64,000 nucleotides of DNA from Polaromonas sp. AET17H-212 (GTDB taxonomy: Bacteria; Pseudomonadota; Gammaproteobacteria; Burkholderiales; Burkholderiaceae_C): NCBI RefSeq assembly GCF_002379085.1, contig NZ_NBZW01000010.1, positions 62,001-126,000 of the forward strand. The letters run 5' to 3'. Position 1 is the first letter of the stretch, and each line of letters opens with the position of its first letter. Below, piece by piece: positions 18,497 through 27,778 of the stretch. The translations under genes and the position numbers were made by a program. The notes beneath the pieces are model-generated. The model was not told the origin of the DNA, did no database searches, and saw nothing but the letters and a program-made list of their open reading frames with translations.

Positions 18497-20242
18497 TCAG
18501 AGGGCCAGTTTTTCCTTGAGGAAAGTGAAGGCGTCGGCAATGGCGATCTTGCTCGATGCGGCGTCGCGGCGGTGCTGGTATTCCAGCTGGCCGTCTTTCA
18601 GGCCGCGGTCGCCGATGGTGACGCGGTGCGGCACCCCGATGAGTTCCCAGTCGGCAAACATGGCACCGGGCCGTTCGCCCCGGTCGTCCAGGATCACGTC
18701 CACGCCGGCCGTGACCAGTTCGTCATGCAGCTTTTCCGCCGCCGCCTTCACCTCGGGAAAGCGGTCCGGGCTGATGGGGCAGAGCACCACGGTGAAGGGG
18801 GCAATCGCGTCCGGCCAGATGATGCCGCGCTCGTCATGGTTCTGCTCGATGGCGGCGGCCGGCAGGCGTGTGATGCCGATGCCGTAACAGCCCATTTCGA
18901 GGAATTGCGGCTTGCCGTTTTCGTCGAGAAAGGTCGCGTTCATCGTCTGGCTGTATTTGGTGCCGAGGTAGAACACATGGCCGACTTCGATGCCGCGCTC
19001 GATCGCCAGCACGCCCTGGCCGTCGGGCGAGGCGTCACCAGCCACCACATTGCGGATGTCGGCGATCAGGTCGGGCTCGGGCAGGTCCCGGCCCCAGTTC
19101 ACGCCAGTGATGTGGAAGTCTGCCTCATTGGCGCCGCAGATCCAGTCGCTCATCACCGCCACCTCCCGGTCGGCCACGATGTGGAGCGGCTTCTTCAAGC
19201 CCACCGGTCCGAGGTAACCCGGCTTGCAGCCAAAGTGCGCGTCAATCTCTTCTCCGGTGGCAAAACGGAAGCCTGCACTGAGCCCCGGCAACTTGCCAAG
19301 CTTGACTTCGTTCATGTCGTGGTCGCCGCGCAGCAGCAGCAGCCAGACCTGGGTCTTGACCACTTCGTCGTAGTCGTTGAGTTCATCGGTGGCCAGCACC
19401 AGCGACTTGACGGTGCGAGCCAGCGGCAGCCCCAGCAGTTCGGCCACGTCGGCGCAGGTGGCCTTGCCCGGCGTCGGTGTCCTGGTCATGGCTTGCGCCG
19501 GATCGGGGCGCGCCGCCTGGGGCGCCAACGCCTCGGCTTTTTCCATGTTGGCGGCGTAGTCGCTGGCCGGGCAGTAGACGATGGCGTCTTCGCCGGTCGC
19601 GGCAATCACCTGGAACTCTTCACTGAGGTCGCCGCCAATCGCGCCGCTGTCGGCCGCGACGGCGCGGTAGGTCAGGCCGAAGCGGTCAAAAATCCGGCGG
19701 TAGGCCTGCGCCATCACCTGGTAGCTGGCTTTGGCGGCGGTCTGGTCGCGGTCAAAGCTGTAGGCGTCCTTCATGACGAACTCACGCCCGCGCATCAGGC
19801 CAAAGCGCGGCCGGCGTTCGTCGCGGAATTTGGTCTGGATCTGGTACAGGTTCTTCGGCAACTGCTTGTAGCTCTTGATGTCCTGGCGCATCACGTCGGT
19901 CACGACTTCCTCGCTGGTCGGCTGCACCACAAAGTCGCGGCCATGGCGGTCCTTGATGCGCAGCAGCTCCGGCCCCATGGATGCAAACCGGCCGGTTTCC
20001 TGCCAGAGCTCGGCCGGCTGGATCACTGGCATGCTCATTTCAACGGCGCCGGCGCGGTTCATCTCTTCGCGCACGATGGCTTCCACCTTGCGGATGACGC
20101 GCAGGCCCATGGGCATGTAGTTGTAGATGCCGGCGCCCAGTTTCTTGATCATGCCGGCGCGCATCATCAGCTGGTGGCTCACCACCTCGGCGTCGGCGGG
20201 CGCTTCCTTGAGGGTGGAAATGAAGAACTGGGAGGCTTTCAT
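18497..20242 (-). CDS. proS: prolyl-tRNA synthetase
   Basis: Charges tRNA-Pro. 581 residues, the bacterial type with the inserted YbaK-like editing domain (about 225-405) between class II motifs 2 and 3. N-terminal [20 protein letters not shown], the TSEEVVTDV motif near residue 110 and [17 protein letters not shown] are characteristic; motif 3 is [13 protein letters not shown] near 450. The lytic transglycosylase gene follows closely on the same strand. Divergent from rppH with a 113-base gap. Confidence 0.97.
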   Translation of the reverse strand: MKASQFFISTLKEAPADAEVVSHQLMMRAGMIKKLGAGIYNYMPMGLRVIRKVEAIVREEMNRAGAVEMSMPVIQPAELWQETGRFASMGPELLRIKDRHGRDFVVQPTSEEVVTDVMRQDIKSYKQLPKNLYQIQTKFRDERRPRFGLMRGREFVMKDAYSFDRDQTAAKASYQVMAQAYRRIFDRFGLTYRAVAADSGAIGGDLSEEFQVIAATGEDAIVYCPASDYAANMEKAEALAPQAARPDPAQAMTRTPTPGKATCADVAELLGLPLARTVKSLVLATDELNDYDEVVKTQVWLLLLRGDHDMNEVKLGKLPGLSAGFRFATGEEIDAHFGCKPGYLGPVGLKKPLHIVADREVAVMSDWICGANEADFHITGVNWGRDLPEPDLIADIRNVVAGDASPDGQGVLAIERGIEVGHVFYLGTKYSQTMNATFLDENGKPQFLEMGCYGIGITRLPAAAIEQNHDERGIIWPDAIAPFTVVLCPISPDRFPEVKAAAEKLHDELVTAGVDVILDDRGERPGAMFADWELIGVPHRVTIGDRGLKDGQLEYQHRRDAASSKIAIADAFTFLKEKLAL

Positions 20243-20296
20243 GGACGGTTTTTCCGGGCTTCGTGAGGTTTTTGGGACTGCCGCCCCGGCGTGCGC

Positions 20297-20325
20297 TTGG
20301 CTCTGAGCATTCTGCTGTGCATAAT
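20297..20325 (+). promoter_or_regulatory. sigma-70-like promoter for rppH
   Basis: TTGGCT at 20297-20302 and CATAAT at 20320-20325 with a 17-base spacer, 30 bases upstream of the rppH start. Confidence 0.55.
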
Positions 20326-20355
20326 GGACTCAGTTTAAAAAATTGAGGTTTGATT

Positions 20356-21045
20356 ATGCTTGACCGGGACGGCTTTCGGCCCAACGTCGGCATCATCTTG
20401 CTCAACCAGAGAAGTCAGGTATTTTGGGGCAAGCGTATCCGTACCCACTCGTGGCAGTTTCCGCAGGGTGGCATTGATCGGGGCGAAAATCCCGAGCAGG
20501 CCATGTTCCGCGAACTGCACGAAGAAGTGGGGCTGATGCCGCAACATGTGCAGTTGCTTGCCCGGACCCGGGACTGGTTGCGCTATGAGGTGCCTGACCG
20601 GTTTATCCGCCGCGATGCGCGCGGACATTACAAAGGCCAGAAACAGATCTGGTTTCTCCTGCAACTGGTCGGTCACGACTGGGACTTGAACCTGCGCGCG
20701 ACCGACCATCCGGAGTTCGACGCCTGGCGCTGGAACGACTACTGGGTTCCGCTGGATGTGGTCGTTGAATTCAAGCGCGGCGTCTATGAAATGGCGCTGA
20801 CCGAACTGTCGCGTTTTGTACCGCGTTTTGAAAATCGCTTCGAGCCGCGGCCCGACCACCGGAACCGCTATCTGCGCGGCGGCATGCGCCACCGCGATCC
20901 AGCCGATGCCGGTCCGGGCGAGCCGGGGCTGCGCGGTGCCGGCATGCCCGGCGCATCGTTCGAGTTGCCGCCCGGCGCAACCTTTGAACCCGATCCCCAA
21001 ACCAGCTTCATGGCGGCTACCAGAAAAGACAAGCATGACATTTAA
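20356..21045 (+). CDS. rppH: RNA pyrophosphohydrolase
   Basis: Nudix enzyme that converts 5'-triphosphate ends of mRNA to monophosphate and so starts decay by RNase E. 229 residues. N-terminal [17 protein letters not shown], the substrate-contacting [11 protein letters not shown] and a Nudix box at about 38-60 are diagnostic. The C-terminal 60 residues are a variable arginine/proline-rich extension, as in other betaproteobacteria. The ATG is preceded by GAGG at 20345-20348. The next gene starts inside its last codons. Confidence 0.95.
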   Translation: MLDRDGFRPNVGIILLNQRSQVFWGKRIRTHSWQFPQGGIDRGENPEQAMFRELHEEVGLMPQHVQLLARTRDWLRYEVPDRFIRRDARGHYKGQKQIWFLLQLVGHDWDLNLRATDHPEFDAWRWNDYWVPLDVVVEFKRGVYEMALTELSRFVPRFENRFEPRPDHRNRYLRGGMRHRDPADAGPGEPGLRGAGMPGASFELPPGATFEPDPQTSFMAATRKDKHDI

Positions 21046-21532
21046 ATCCTGGGGGGTGGCATGTTTGCTGGGCCTTTCCCTGACGGCCTGGGCGCAGCCC
21101 CATGTCAATACCGATCCCCTCGACTGGAAAGAAGGCGAGGTGCCAGCGCCATCGGCTTTTGACACGCGAAAACTTCTGACTTTTGAGGTGGCGGGTTCCT
21201 CGCTGGTTTTTGGCGTGGATCCGGCCACCTTGCGCATCTCGGACGACGGAATTGTCCGCTACGTGATGGTTGCGAGCAGTGCCAGCGGTGCGCGCAATGT
21301 GTTTTATGAAGGCCTGCGCTGTGTCAGCGGGGAGCTCAAGACCTATGCCCGCTACACCCCGGAAGGCGTCTGGGTCAAGGTGAACGAGCCGCAGTGGCGC
21401 TCGCTTTTCGGCAACCCGGCGACGCGGCATGCGCTGCAGCTGGCCAGGGCAGGGGCCTGCAACAACTCTGCGCCCCCGACCTCGGTCGAGGAAATGGTCC
21501 GCCTGCTGAAGACCCAGGGGCTCAGGCCGTAA
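21035..21532 (+). CDS. CNP1-like family exported protein
   Basis: 165 residues with a cleavable signal peptide (about 1-20, ending LTAWA|QP). The mature part contains [29 protein letters not shown] and NEPQWRSL, which I recognise as the CNP1-like family, of unknown function. Two cysteines (in LRCVSG and GACNNS) might form a disulfide. It starts within rppH (11-base overlap) and its 3' end overlaps the end of proB on the opposite strand by 11 bases. Confidence 0.75.
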   Translation: MTFKSWGVACLLGLSLTAWAQPHVNTDPLDWKEGEVPAPSAFDTRKLLTFEVAGSSLVFGVDPATLRISDDGIVRYVMVASSASGARNVFYEGLRCVSGELKTYARYTPEGVWVKVNEPQWRSLFGNPATRHALQLARAGACNNSAPPTSVEEMVRLLKTQGLRP

Positions 21533-22658
21533 GCACCAGGTTGGTCCGGTGAATCATTTCGGCTTCACCGGTGTAACCCAGCAGCTTTTCAAATTCTGAA
21601 GAAGGTTTGCGGCAGATCAGCCGGGCCTCCGCGCTGGAGTAGTTGGCCAACCCGCGGGCGACTTCGGTGCCGTCACCGTCGCGGATGGCAATCACGTCTC
21701 CCCGGGAAAATTCGCCCTGCACGGTGGTCATGCCGATGGGCAGCAGGCTTTTGCCCTCGTCGCGCACCTTGATGGCCGCGCCGGCGTCGACTGTCACCGC
21801 ACCACGCAGTTGCAGGTGGTCGGCGATCCATTGCTTGCGGGCCTGGGTCTTCCCGGTCTGGGCAACCAGCAGCGTGCCGATGGCCTCGCCTTGCGTCAGG
21901 CGGATCAGGGCATTCGGTTCACGGCCCCAGGCAATCACGGTGGAGGCGCCGGAGCCAGCGGCACGTTTGGCCGCCAGGATTTTCGTGATCATGCCGCCCT
22001 TGCCGATGCTGGAGCCGGCGCCGCCCGCCATGGCTTCCAGCGCCGGGTCACCGGCATGGGCCTCATGGACAAACCGCGCCGAGGCATCCTTGCGCGGGTC
22101 GGCGGTGTACAGGCCCTTCTGGTCCGTCAGGATGACCAGCACGTCCGCGTCCACGAGGTTGGCCACCAGCGCACCCAGGGTGTCGTTGTCGCCGAACTTG
22201 ATCTCGTCGTTGACCACGGTGTCGTTTTCATTGATCACCGGCACCACACCGAGCTGCAGCAAGGTCAGCAGGGTGGAGCGGGCATTGAGATACCGTTCGC
22301 GATCGGCGAGGTCGGCGTGGGTGAGCAGCACCTGGGCACTGCCGACGCCGTTTTCGCGCAGCTGGCTTTCGTAGACCTGCACCAGACCCATCTGGCCGAC
22401 CGCGGCAGCGGCCTGCAGTTCATGGATGGCCTTGGGGCGCGTGGCCCAGCCCAGCCGTTTCATGCCCTCGGCGATGGCGCCGCTGCTGACCATGATGACT
22501 TCACGCCCGCTTTTGACCAGCACGGCGAGTTGCTGGCACCACTGCCCGATGGCCTGCGCATCCAGCCCCCGGCCTTCGTCGGTGACCAGGCTGGAGCCGA
22601 CCTTGACGACGATGCGTCTGGCGTTGAGGAGGACGGTGGACGCTGTTTTTTCCTGCAT
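21522..22658 (-). CDS. proB: glutamate 5-kinase
   Basis: First enzyme of proline synthesis; phosphorylates glutamate. 378 residues. The amino-acid-kinase domain (about 1-265) has [37 protein letters not shown] and [19 protein letters not shown] domain occupies about 285-365 ([20 protein letters not shown]). It follows obgE in the same direction after 90 bases that hold a repeat copy. Its stop overlaps the convergent CNP1-like gene. Confidence 0.96.
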   Translation of the reverse strand: MQEKTASTVLLNARRIVVKVGSSLVTDEGRGLDAQAIGQWCQQLAVLVKSGREVIMVSSGAIAEGMKRLGWATRPKAIHELQAAAAVGQMGLVQVYESQLRENGVGSAQVLLTHADLADRERYLNARSTLLTLLQLGVVPVINENDTVVNDEIKFGDNDTLGALVANLVDADVLVILTDQKGLYTADPRKDASARFVHEAHAGDPALEAMAGGAGSSIGKGGMITKILAAKRAAGSGASTVIAWGREPNALIRLTQGEAIGTLLVAQTGKTQARKQWIADHLQLRGAVTVDAGAAIKVRDEGKSLLPIGMTTVQGEFSRGDVIAIRDGDGTEVARGLANYSSAEARLICRKPSSEFEKLLGYTGEAEMIHRTNLVLTA

Positions 22659-22665
22659 GGTCAGG

Positions 22666-22722
22666 GTATTTTAGTGCTCCAGCCCATGGTGGCTGGATGC
22701 GAGTAGCTACTGTTTAAGTAGC
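22666..22722 (-). repeat. dispersed repeat family A, copy in the proB leader
   Basis: Minus strand head GCTACTTAAACAGTAGC, then TACTCGCATCCAGCC, a GGGCTGGAGCAC arm and TAAAAT. It ends 8 bases before the proB start codon. Confidence 0.75.
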
Positions 22723-22748
22723 GCGGCAAAAGGGCGGCTGCGGGCGTT

Positions 22749-23834
22749 TCAGGCGGCCGCCGGTGGCTCTGCCGGCAACTCCGCAAAACGCGGGTCGACC
22801 TCTTCCGGCTCCTGCTCGCTTTTTTGCACCGACTTGACATGCTGGTAAATCGTCTTGACCAGCTGCTCGCAGCCTTCGCGCGTCAGGGCCGAGATCTCGA
22901 AGACCGGTCCCTTGAACTTGAAGCGTTTGACAAAGTCCTTGACCAGCGCGGCACGCTTGTCCGCATCCACCATGTCGAGCTTGTTGAGCACGAGCCAGCG
23001 CGGCTTGTCATACAGCGCCGCATCGTACTTCTTGAGCTCGCCGACAATCGCCTTGGCCTGTGCAACCGGGTCGACGTTGTCGTCAAACGGCGCCATGTCC
23101 ACGATGTGCAGCAGCAGCCGGGTGCGCTGCAGATGGCGCAGGAACAGGTGTCCCAGGCCGGCACCTTCGGATGCGCCCTCGATCAGACCGGGCAGGTCGG
23201 CGACCACAAAACTCTGCTCCGGCCCCACACGTACCACGCCCAGGTTGGGGTGCAGGGTGGTAAAGGGGTAGTCGGCAATACGCGGTCTGGCGTTGGAAAT
23301 GGCCGAAATGAAGGTGGACTTGCCCGCATTGGGCATGCCCAGCAGGCCGACGTCGGCCAGCACTTTCAATTCCAGCTTGAGGCTTTTGTGTTCACCGGGC
23401 CAGCCTGGCGTCTTGCTGCGCGGCGCGCGGTTGGTCGAACTCTTGAAGCGCAGGTTGCCAAAGCCGCCGTCGCCGCCCTTGGCGATCAGCACTTCCTCGC
23501 CGGGGACCAGCAGCTCATACAGAACCTCGCCGGTTTCGGCGTCGGTCAGGATGGTGCCTACCGGCATCTTGAGGATGATGTCGTCGCCCTTGGCGCCAAA
23601 CATGTCCGAGCCCATGCCATGCTCGCCATTGCGCGCATGGTGGCGGCGCGAAAACCGGAAATCCACCAAGGTGTTCAGGTTCACGTCCGCCAGGGCATAC
23701 ACATGCCCGCCGCGGCCGCCGTCCCCCCCGTTGGGGCCACCGAACTCCTTGTACTTCTCATGGCGGAAGGAGACGCAGCCACTCCCGCCATCGCCAGCGG
23801 CGATGTCAATATAGGCTTCGTCGACAAATTTCAT
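22749..23834 (-). CDS. obgE: GTPase ObgE/CgtA
   Basis: Essential ribosome-associated GTPase linked to 50S maturation and stringent control. 361 residues. The glycine-rich Obg domain (about 1-158) begins [19 protein letters not shown]. The G domain has G1 GMPNAGKST near residue 166, G3 [12 protein letters not shown] and G4 NKLD. The C-terminal tail is short and acidic. Located downstream of rplU-rpmA on the same strand, beyond a terminator. Confidence 0.97.
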   Translation of the reverse strand: MKFVDEAYIDIAAGDGGSGCVSFRHEKYKEFGGPNGGDGGRGGHVYALADVNLNTLVDFRFSRRHHARNGEHGMGSDMFGAKGDDIILKMPVGTILTDAETGEVLYELLVPGEEVLIAKGGDGGFGNLRFKSSTNRAPRSKTPGWPGEHKSLKLELKVLADVGLLGMPNAGKSTFISAISNARPRIADYPFTTLHPNLGVVRVGPEQSFVVADLPGLIEGASEGAGLGHLFLRHLQRTRLLLHIVDMAPFDDNVDPVAQAKAIVGELKKYDAALYDKPRWLVLNKLDMVDADKRAALVKDFVKRFKFKGPVFEISALTREGCEQLVKTIYQHVKSVQKSEQEPEEVDPRFAELPAEPPAAA

Positions 23835-23913
23835 GATTTAAAAGGGGGCCGGCAGCAGGGGCTGCCTGTATTCTGAAGATAGGTTACAAAGATTGGAAAA
23901 CAAGAGGGGGCTC

Positions 23914-23943
23914 AAACAACAAAGCCCCGACCAAGCGGGGCTT
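23914..23943 (-). terminator. rho-independent terminator after rpmA
   Basis: On the minus strand AAGCCCCG and CGGGGCTT (23922-23943) pair around a 6-base loop and are followed by TTGTTGTTTG. It lies 22 bases beyond the rpmA stop. Confidence 0.75.
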
Positions 23944-23965
23944 CGATGCCATCGAAGTGATCAGC

Positions 23966-24223
23966 TTACGCTGGAGTCACGTTGACGGTGTGCTTGTTCA
24001 GCGCGCCCTTGACAGCAAACGATACCGAACCGTCCACCAGTGCAAACAGGGTGTGGTCCTTGCCGATGCCGACATTGACGCCCGGATGGAACTTGGTGCC
24101 ACGCTGGCGCACGATGATGCTGCCTGCGTTGATCACTTCGCCGCCGAACTTCTTGACGCCCAGCATCTTTGGCTTGGAATCGCGCCCGTTTCGCGTAGAG
24201 CCGCCGCCTTTTTTCTGTGCCAT
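23966..24223 (-). CDS. rpmA: 50S ribosomal protein L27
   Basis: 85-residue ribosomal protein whose N-terminus reaches the peptidyl-transferase centre. Starts [16 protein letters not shown] and contains [19 protein letters not shown], both diagnostic. The start codon is 28 bases after the rplU stop; a terminator follows. Confidence 0.98.
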   Translation of the reverse strand: MAQKKGGGSTRNGRDSKPKMLGVKKFGGEVINAGSIIVRQRGTKFHPGVNVGIGKDHTLFALVDGSVSFAVKGALNKHTVNVTPA

Positions 24224-24251
24224 TTTTCAATACTCCTTGGTGCGTCGCTGC

Positions 24252-24563
24252 TTAACCGGCGATGGCGCCGATTTGCAGTTCCGTGAAGTTCTGACGGTGA
24301 CCTTGACGTTTTTGGTAGTGCTTGCGACGACGCATTTTGAAAATGCGCACTTTGTCGCCCCTGCCGTGAGACAGGACAGTTACCGTAACAGTAGCGCCGG
24401 ACACCAAGGGCGTACCAACCGTGATTGTGCTGCCGCTTCCGACAGCCAATACCTGGTCAATAACGATCTCTTGGCCTACGTCCGCAGCAATCTGTTCTAC
24501 TTTAATTTTTTCACCAGTGGCAACTTTGTATTGTTTGCCGCCGGTTTTTATGACCGCGTACAT
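24252..24563 (-). CDS. rplU: 50S ribosomal protein L21
   Basis: 103-residue 23S rRNA-binding protein. Starts [14 protein letters not shown] and contains the conserved [16 protein letters not shown] near the C-terminus. The internal ATG was chosen over an upstream in-frame start because it matches the universal L21 N-terminus. Cotranscribed with rpmA; a TAGAAT -10 element lies upstream. Divergent from ispB. Confidence 0.98.
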   Translation of the reverse strand: MYAVIKTGGKQYKVATGEKIKVEQIAADVGQEIVIDQVLAVGSGSTITVGTPLVSGATVTVTVLSHGRGDKVRIFKMRRRKHYQKRQGHRQNFTELQIGAIAG

Positions 24564-24612
24564 GTGAGACCTCGTATGTGAGTTCTGCGGACGGATTTCC
24601 ACAGAGCCTTAT

Positions 24613-24618
24613 ATTCTA
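24613..24618 (-). promoter_or_regulatory. -10 element for rplU-rpmA
   Basis: TAGAAT on the minus strand, about 50 bases upstream of the rplU start. No strong -35 hexamer is visible. Confidence 0.45.
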
Positions 24619-24690
24619 GCACGGCGCCATTATTTGGCGCAGAACCCTCGTTTCGGCGCCGCCGGGTGTGCCGGCTGGGGGCTTGCTTTC

Positions 24691-24696
24691 TATAAT
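24691..24696 (+). promoter_or_regulatory. -10 element for ispB
   Basis: Perfect TATAAT 27 bases upstream of the assigned ispB start. The -35 region is weak. Confidence 0.5.
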
Positions 24697-24722
24697 TCCT
24701 GAAATCTCATGTCTGGACCGTT

Positions 24723-25706
24723 TTGTCTGTAAATTCTTCTAGCACCGCCGCCGCACTGGCCCTGATTGCCGACGACATGCAGGCCATGGACGCCGTGATC
24801 GCACGCCGCCTGAGCACCGAGGTGCCCCTGGTCAGCCAGGTATCGCAGTACATCATCGCCGCCGGTGGCAAGCGCCTTCGCCCTGCGCTGCTGCTGCTGA
24901 TGTGCGGCGCTTTGGGTTATCGGGGCGAGCAGCGTTTCAATCTGGCCGCCGTGGTGGAATTCATACATACGGCGACCTTGCTCCATGATGACGTGGTGGA
25001 CGAGTCTGCCCTGCGCCGGGGCCGGGCCACCGCCAACGCTGCTTTTGGCAACCCGGCCAGTGTTCTGGTGGGGGATTTTCTGTATTCCAGGGCCTTCCAG
25101 ATGATGGTCGATGCTGGCGACATGCGCGTCATGCAAACCCTGGCCGAGGCCACCAACATCATTGCCGAAGGTGAAGTGCTGCAATTGATGAACATGCACG
25201 ACGCCGGCCTGTCCGAAGAAGGCTATTTGCGTGTGATCCGCTCCAAAACCGCCAAGCTGTTCGAGGCGAGCGCCCGGCTGGCTGCATTGCTGGCGCAGGC
25301 GCCGGCTGACATAGAGCTTGCCTGCGCCGATTACGGACAGGCATTGGGAACCGCCTTCCAGGTGATTGACGATGTGCTGGACTATGACGGTGATGCCGAG
25401 GAAATGGGGAAAAACCTCGGGGACGACCTGCGCGAGGGCAAGGCGACGCTGCCGCTGATCATCGCCATGCAGCGCGGCACCGCGGATGAGCAGGCCACCA
25501 TCCGGCAAGCCATCGAAACCGGCGGGACGGGGCAGCTGCCCGAAATTGTGGCCATTGTCCGAAAGACTGGCGCCCTGCAGGCGACGCGGGACGCCGCCGC
25601 GGCGGAGGCTCAACGCGCTGTCCAGGCACTCACGGCGCTTGGGGTCAACCCCTACAGCGGGGCCTTGCTACAATTGGCATCCCAGCTGCTGCAGCGTCGT
25701 TCCTGA
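24723..25706 (+). CDS. ispB: octaprenyl diphosphate synthase
   Basis: Trans-prenyltransferase that makes the long isoprenoid tail of ubiquinone. 327 residues. The two aspartate-rich motifs are LLHDDVVDES (about 86-95) and IDDVLDYDGD (about 217-226), with GGKRLRPAL near residue 43. The assigned start is TTG, because no ATG in this frame lies closer to the family N-terminus; the next in-frame ATG (24777) would remove a conserved helix. An out-of-frame ATG at 24709 opens a 7-codon frame overlapping this start. It works upstream of the ubiE/J/B functions found at 45.8-49.8 kb. Confidence 0.92.
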   Translation: MSVNSSSTAAALALIADDMQAMDAVIARRLSTEVPLVSQVSQYIIAAGGKRLRPALLLLMCGALGYRGEQRFNLAAVVEFIHTATLLHDDVVDESALRRGRATANAAFGNPASVLVGDFLYSRAFQMMVDAGDMRVMQTLAEATNIIAEGEVLQLMNMHDAGLSEEGYLRVIRSKTAKLFEASARLAALLAQAPADIELACADYGQALGTAFQVIDDVLDYDGDAEEMGKNLGDDLREGKATLPLIIAMQRGTADEQATIRQAIETGGTGQLPEIVAIVRKTGALQATRDAAAAEAQRAVQALTALGVNPYSGALLQLASQLLQRRS

Positions 25707-25725
25707 CGCCGGACTGGGCACCTGT

Positions 25726-25802
25726 CGGGGTGTAGCTTAGCCTGGTAGAGCGCTACGTTCGGGACGTAGAGGCCGGAGGTTCGAATCCTCTCACCCCGAC
25801 CA
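25726..25802 (+). tRNA. tRNA-Pro (anticodon CGG)
   Basis: 77 nt with encoded CCA. Acceptor CGGGGTG pairs with CACCCCG. The anticodon stem CTACG/CGTAG frames the loop TTCGGGA, giving CGG. T-arm GTTCGAATC. It starts 19 bases after the ispB stop. Confidence 0.97.
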
Positions 25803-25958
25803 TTCCTGGGTCCCTCCCGTTCCCCCATCCCGTCCGCGGATGGCTGATCTTTGCTTTGTTCCAACACCGGGTCAGAGGCAGAACGCATTTAGATTTACAC
25901 CGCCAGATCTATCGGCGATGATGTCAATTTTGTCAATTCGGGCTGGATTCTAAAAACC

Positions 25959-27695
25959 ATGGCAGCTGTCGATTCTGTAAGCAATGCACCCGCCGCGCTG
26001 GCATTGCCCGGCTTGGGCAGGGCGTTGGTCATTGCCGGCAAGCTGGGGCAGAAGGCTGCGGAGGACATCTTTCGCAAGGCCCAAAGCGGGCGTACCAGCT
26101 TTATCGCCGAATTGACGGGTTCCGGCGCGGTATCCCCGTCGGACCTCGCGCACACCATGTCCACCGCGTTTGCGGCCCCCCTTCTTGACTTGAATGCGAT
26201 AGACACACAGCGCCTGCCCAAGGGTTTGCTGGACGCCAAAATCTGTCAGGCATACCGGATTGTGGTTCTCAGCAAGCGCAGCAACCGGCTGATCGTCGCG
26301 ACGGCGGACCCGTCCGATCAGGAGGCTGCAGAAAAGATCAAGTTTTCCACCCAGATGGGGGTGGACTGGGTCATCGCCGAATACGACAAGCTGTCCAAGA
26401 TGGTGGAGGCGTCTGCCACCACCGCGTCCGAGGCCATGGACAGCATCATTGGCGATGATTTTGAATTTGATGAATCCACCGCCGAGGCGGCCAGCGCGGA
26501 CAGCAACGACACCGGTGTTTCGGAGGTCGAGGACGCGCCGGTTGTCAAGTTCCTGCACAAAATGCTGCTCGATGCATTCAGCATGCGGGCCTCGGACCTG
26601 CACTTCGAACCTTACGAGCACACCTACCGGGTGCGTTTTCGCATCGACGGCGAGTTGCGCGAGATTGCCTCGCCGCCCGTGGCCATCAAGGAGAAGCTGG
26701 CCTCGCGGATCAAGGTCATCTCGAAAATGGACATTTCGGAAAAGCGGGTTCCTCAAGACGGGAAGATGAAGCTGAAGATCGGTCCCGACCGCGTGATCGA
26801 TTTCCGGGTCAGCACCTTGCCCACCATGTTCGGTGAAAAGATCGTGATCCGTATCCTGGATCCGAGCAGCGCCAAACTCGGCATTGACGCGCTGGGTTAC
26901 GAGCCCATTGAAAAGGAGCGCCTGCTCAAGGCTGTGCAGCGTCCCTACGGCATGGTGCTGGTGACCGGTCCGACCGGCTCCGGCAAAACCGTGTCCCTGT
27001 ACACCTGCCTGAATATCCTGAACAAGCCGGGCGTGAACATCGCCACGGCCGAGGACCCGGCCGAGATCAACCTGCCTGGCGTCAACCAGGTCAGCATGAA
27101 CGACAAGGCCGGCCTGACCTTTTCCGTGGCCCTGAAAGCCTTTTTGCGGCAGGATCCGGACATCATCATGGTTGGCGAGATCCGTGATCTGGAAACCGCC
27201 GAAATTTCCATCAAGGCTGCCCAGACTGGCCACCTGGTGCTGTCCACCCTGCATACCAACGATGCGCCCGCCACGTTGACGCGCCTGCGCAACATGGGCA
27301 TTGCTCCCTTCAACATTGCCTCGAGTGTCATCCTGATCACGGCCCAGCGCCTGGCGCGGCGTCTTTGCCCCAACTGCAAGGCACCCGCCGATATCCCGCG
27401 TGAGACCTTGCTGGAAGCCGGGTTCAAGGAAGAGGATGTGGATGGCACATGGACGCCTTACCGGCCGGTCGGCTGCTCCATGTGCAACAACGGTTACAAG
27501 GGCCGGGTCGGGGTATACCAGGTCATGCCCATCACCGAGGAACTCCAGCGCATCATCCTGCGCGACGGCAGCGCGCTCGAAATCGCTGCGCAGGCAGAGA
27601 GCGAAGGTGTCAAAAGTCTGCGCGGAGCGGGTCTGCACAAAGTCAAACTCGGCATGACCTCGCTCGAGGAAGTCCTGGCCTGCACCAATGTGTAG
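25959..27695 (+). CDS. pilB: type IV pilus assembly ATPase PilB
   Basis: Cytoplasmic hexameric ATPase that powers pilus extension. 578 residues. The N-terminal T2SSE_N-type domain (about 20-160) is followed by the ATPase domain: Walker A GPTGSGKT near 335-342, the Asp box and Walker B IIMVGEIRDLETA near 400, His box HTNDAPATLTRL near 430. A zinc site is formed by CPNC (near 470) and CSMC (near 507). First of pilB-pilC-pilD. The 156-base leader after tRNA-Pro contains a direct repeat of TGTCAATT (25922-25938). Confidence 0.96.
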   Translation: MAAVDSVSNAPAALALPGLGRALVIAGKLGQKAAEDIFRKAQSGRTSFIAELTGSGAVSPSDLAHTMSTAFAAPLLDLNAIDTQRLPKGLLDAKICQAYRIVVLSKRSNRLIVATADPSDQEAAEKIKFSTQMGVDWVIAEYDKLSKMVEASATTASEAMDSIIGDDFEFDESTAEAASADSNDTGVSEVEDAPVVKFLHKMLLDAFSMRASDLHFEPYEHTYRVRFRIDGELREIASPPVAIKEKLASRIKVISKMDISEKRVPQDGKMKLKIGPDRVIDFRVSTLPTMFGEKIVIRILDPSSAKLGIDALGYEPIEKERLLKAVQRPYGMVLVTGPTGSGKTVSLYTCLNILNKPGVNIATAEDPAEINLPGVNQVSMNDKAGLTFSVALKAFLRQDPDIIMVGEIRDLETAEISIKAAQTGHLVLSTLHTNDAPATLTRLRNMGIAPFNIASSVILITAQRLARRLCPNCKAPADIPRETLLEAGFKEEDVDGTWTPYRPVGCSMCNNGYKGRVGVYQVMPITEELQRIILRDGSALEIAAQAESEGVKSLRGAGLHKVKLGMTSLEEVLACTNV

Positions 27696-27778
27696 GCACT
27701 GGCTGTCCAACAGGCTGGTCGGTCGCGTCGCAGGACGTTTCGAGTCCCCAACATCACTTCCTTACTGAAGAAGGCACC

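Noticed and set aside
25922-25938. Direct repeat TGTCAATT-T-TGTCAATT upstream of pilB
   Set aside because: Two 8-base units at 9-base spacing could be an operator, but nothing links it to a known regulator and it is short enough to be chance.
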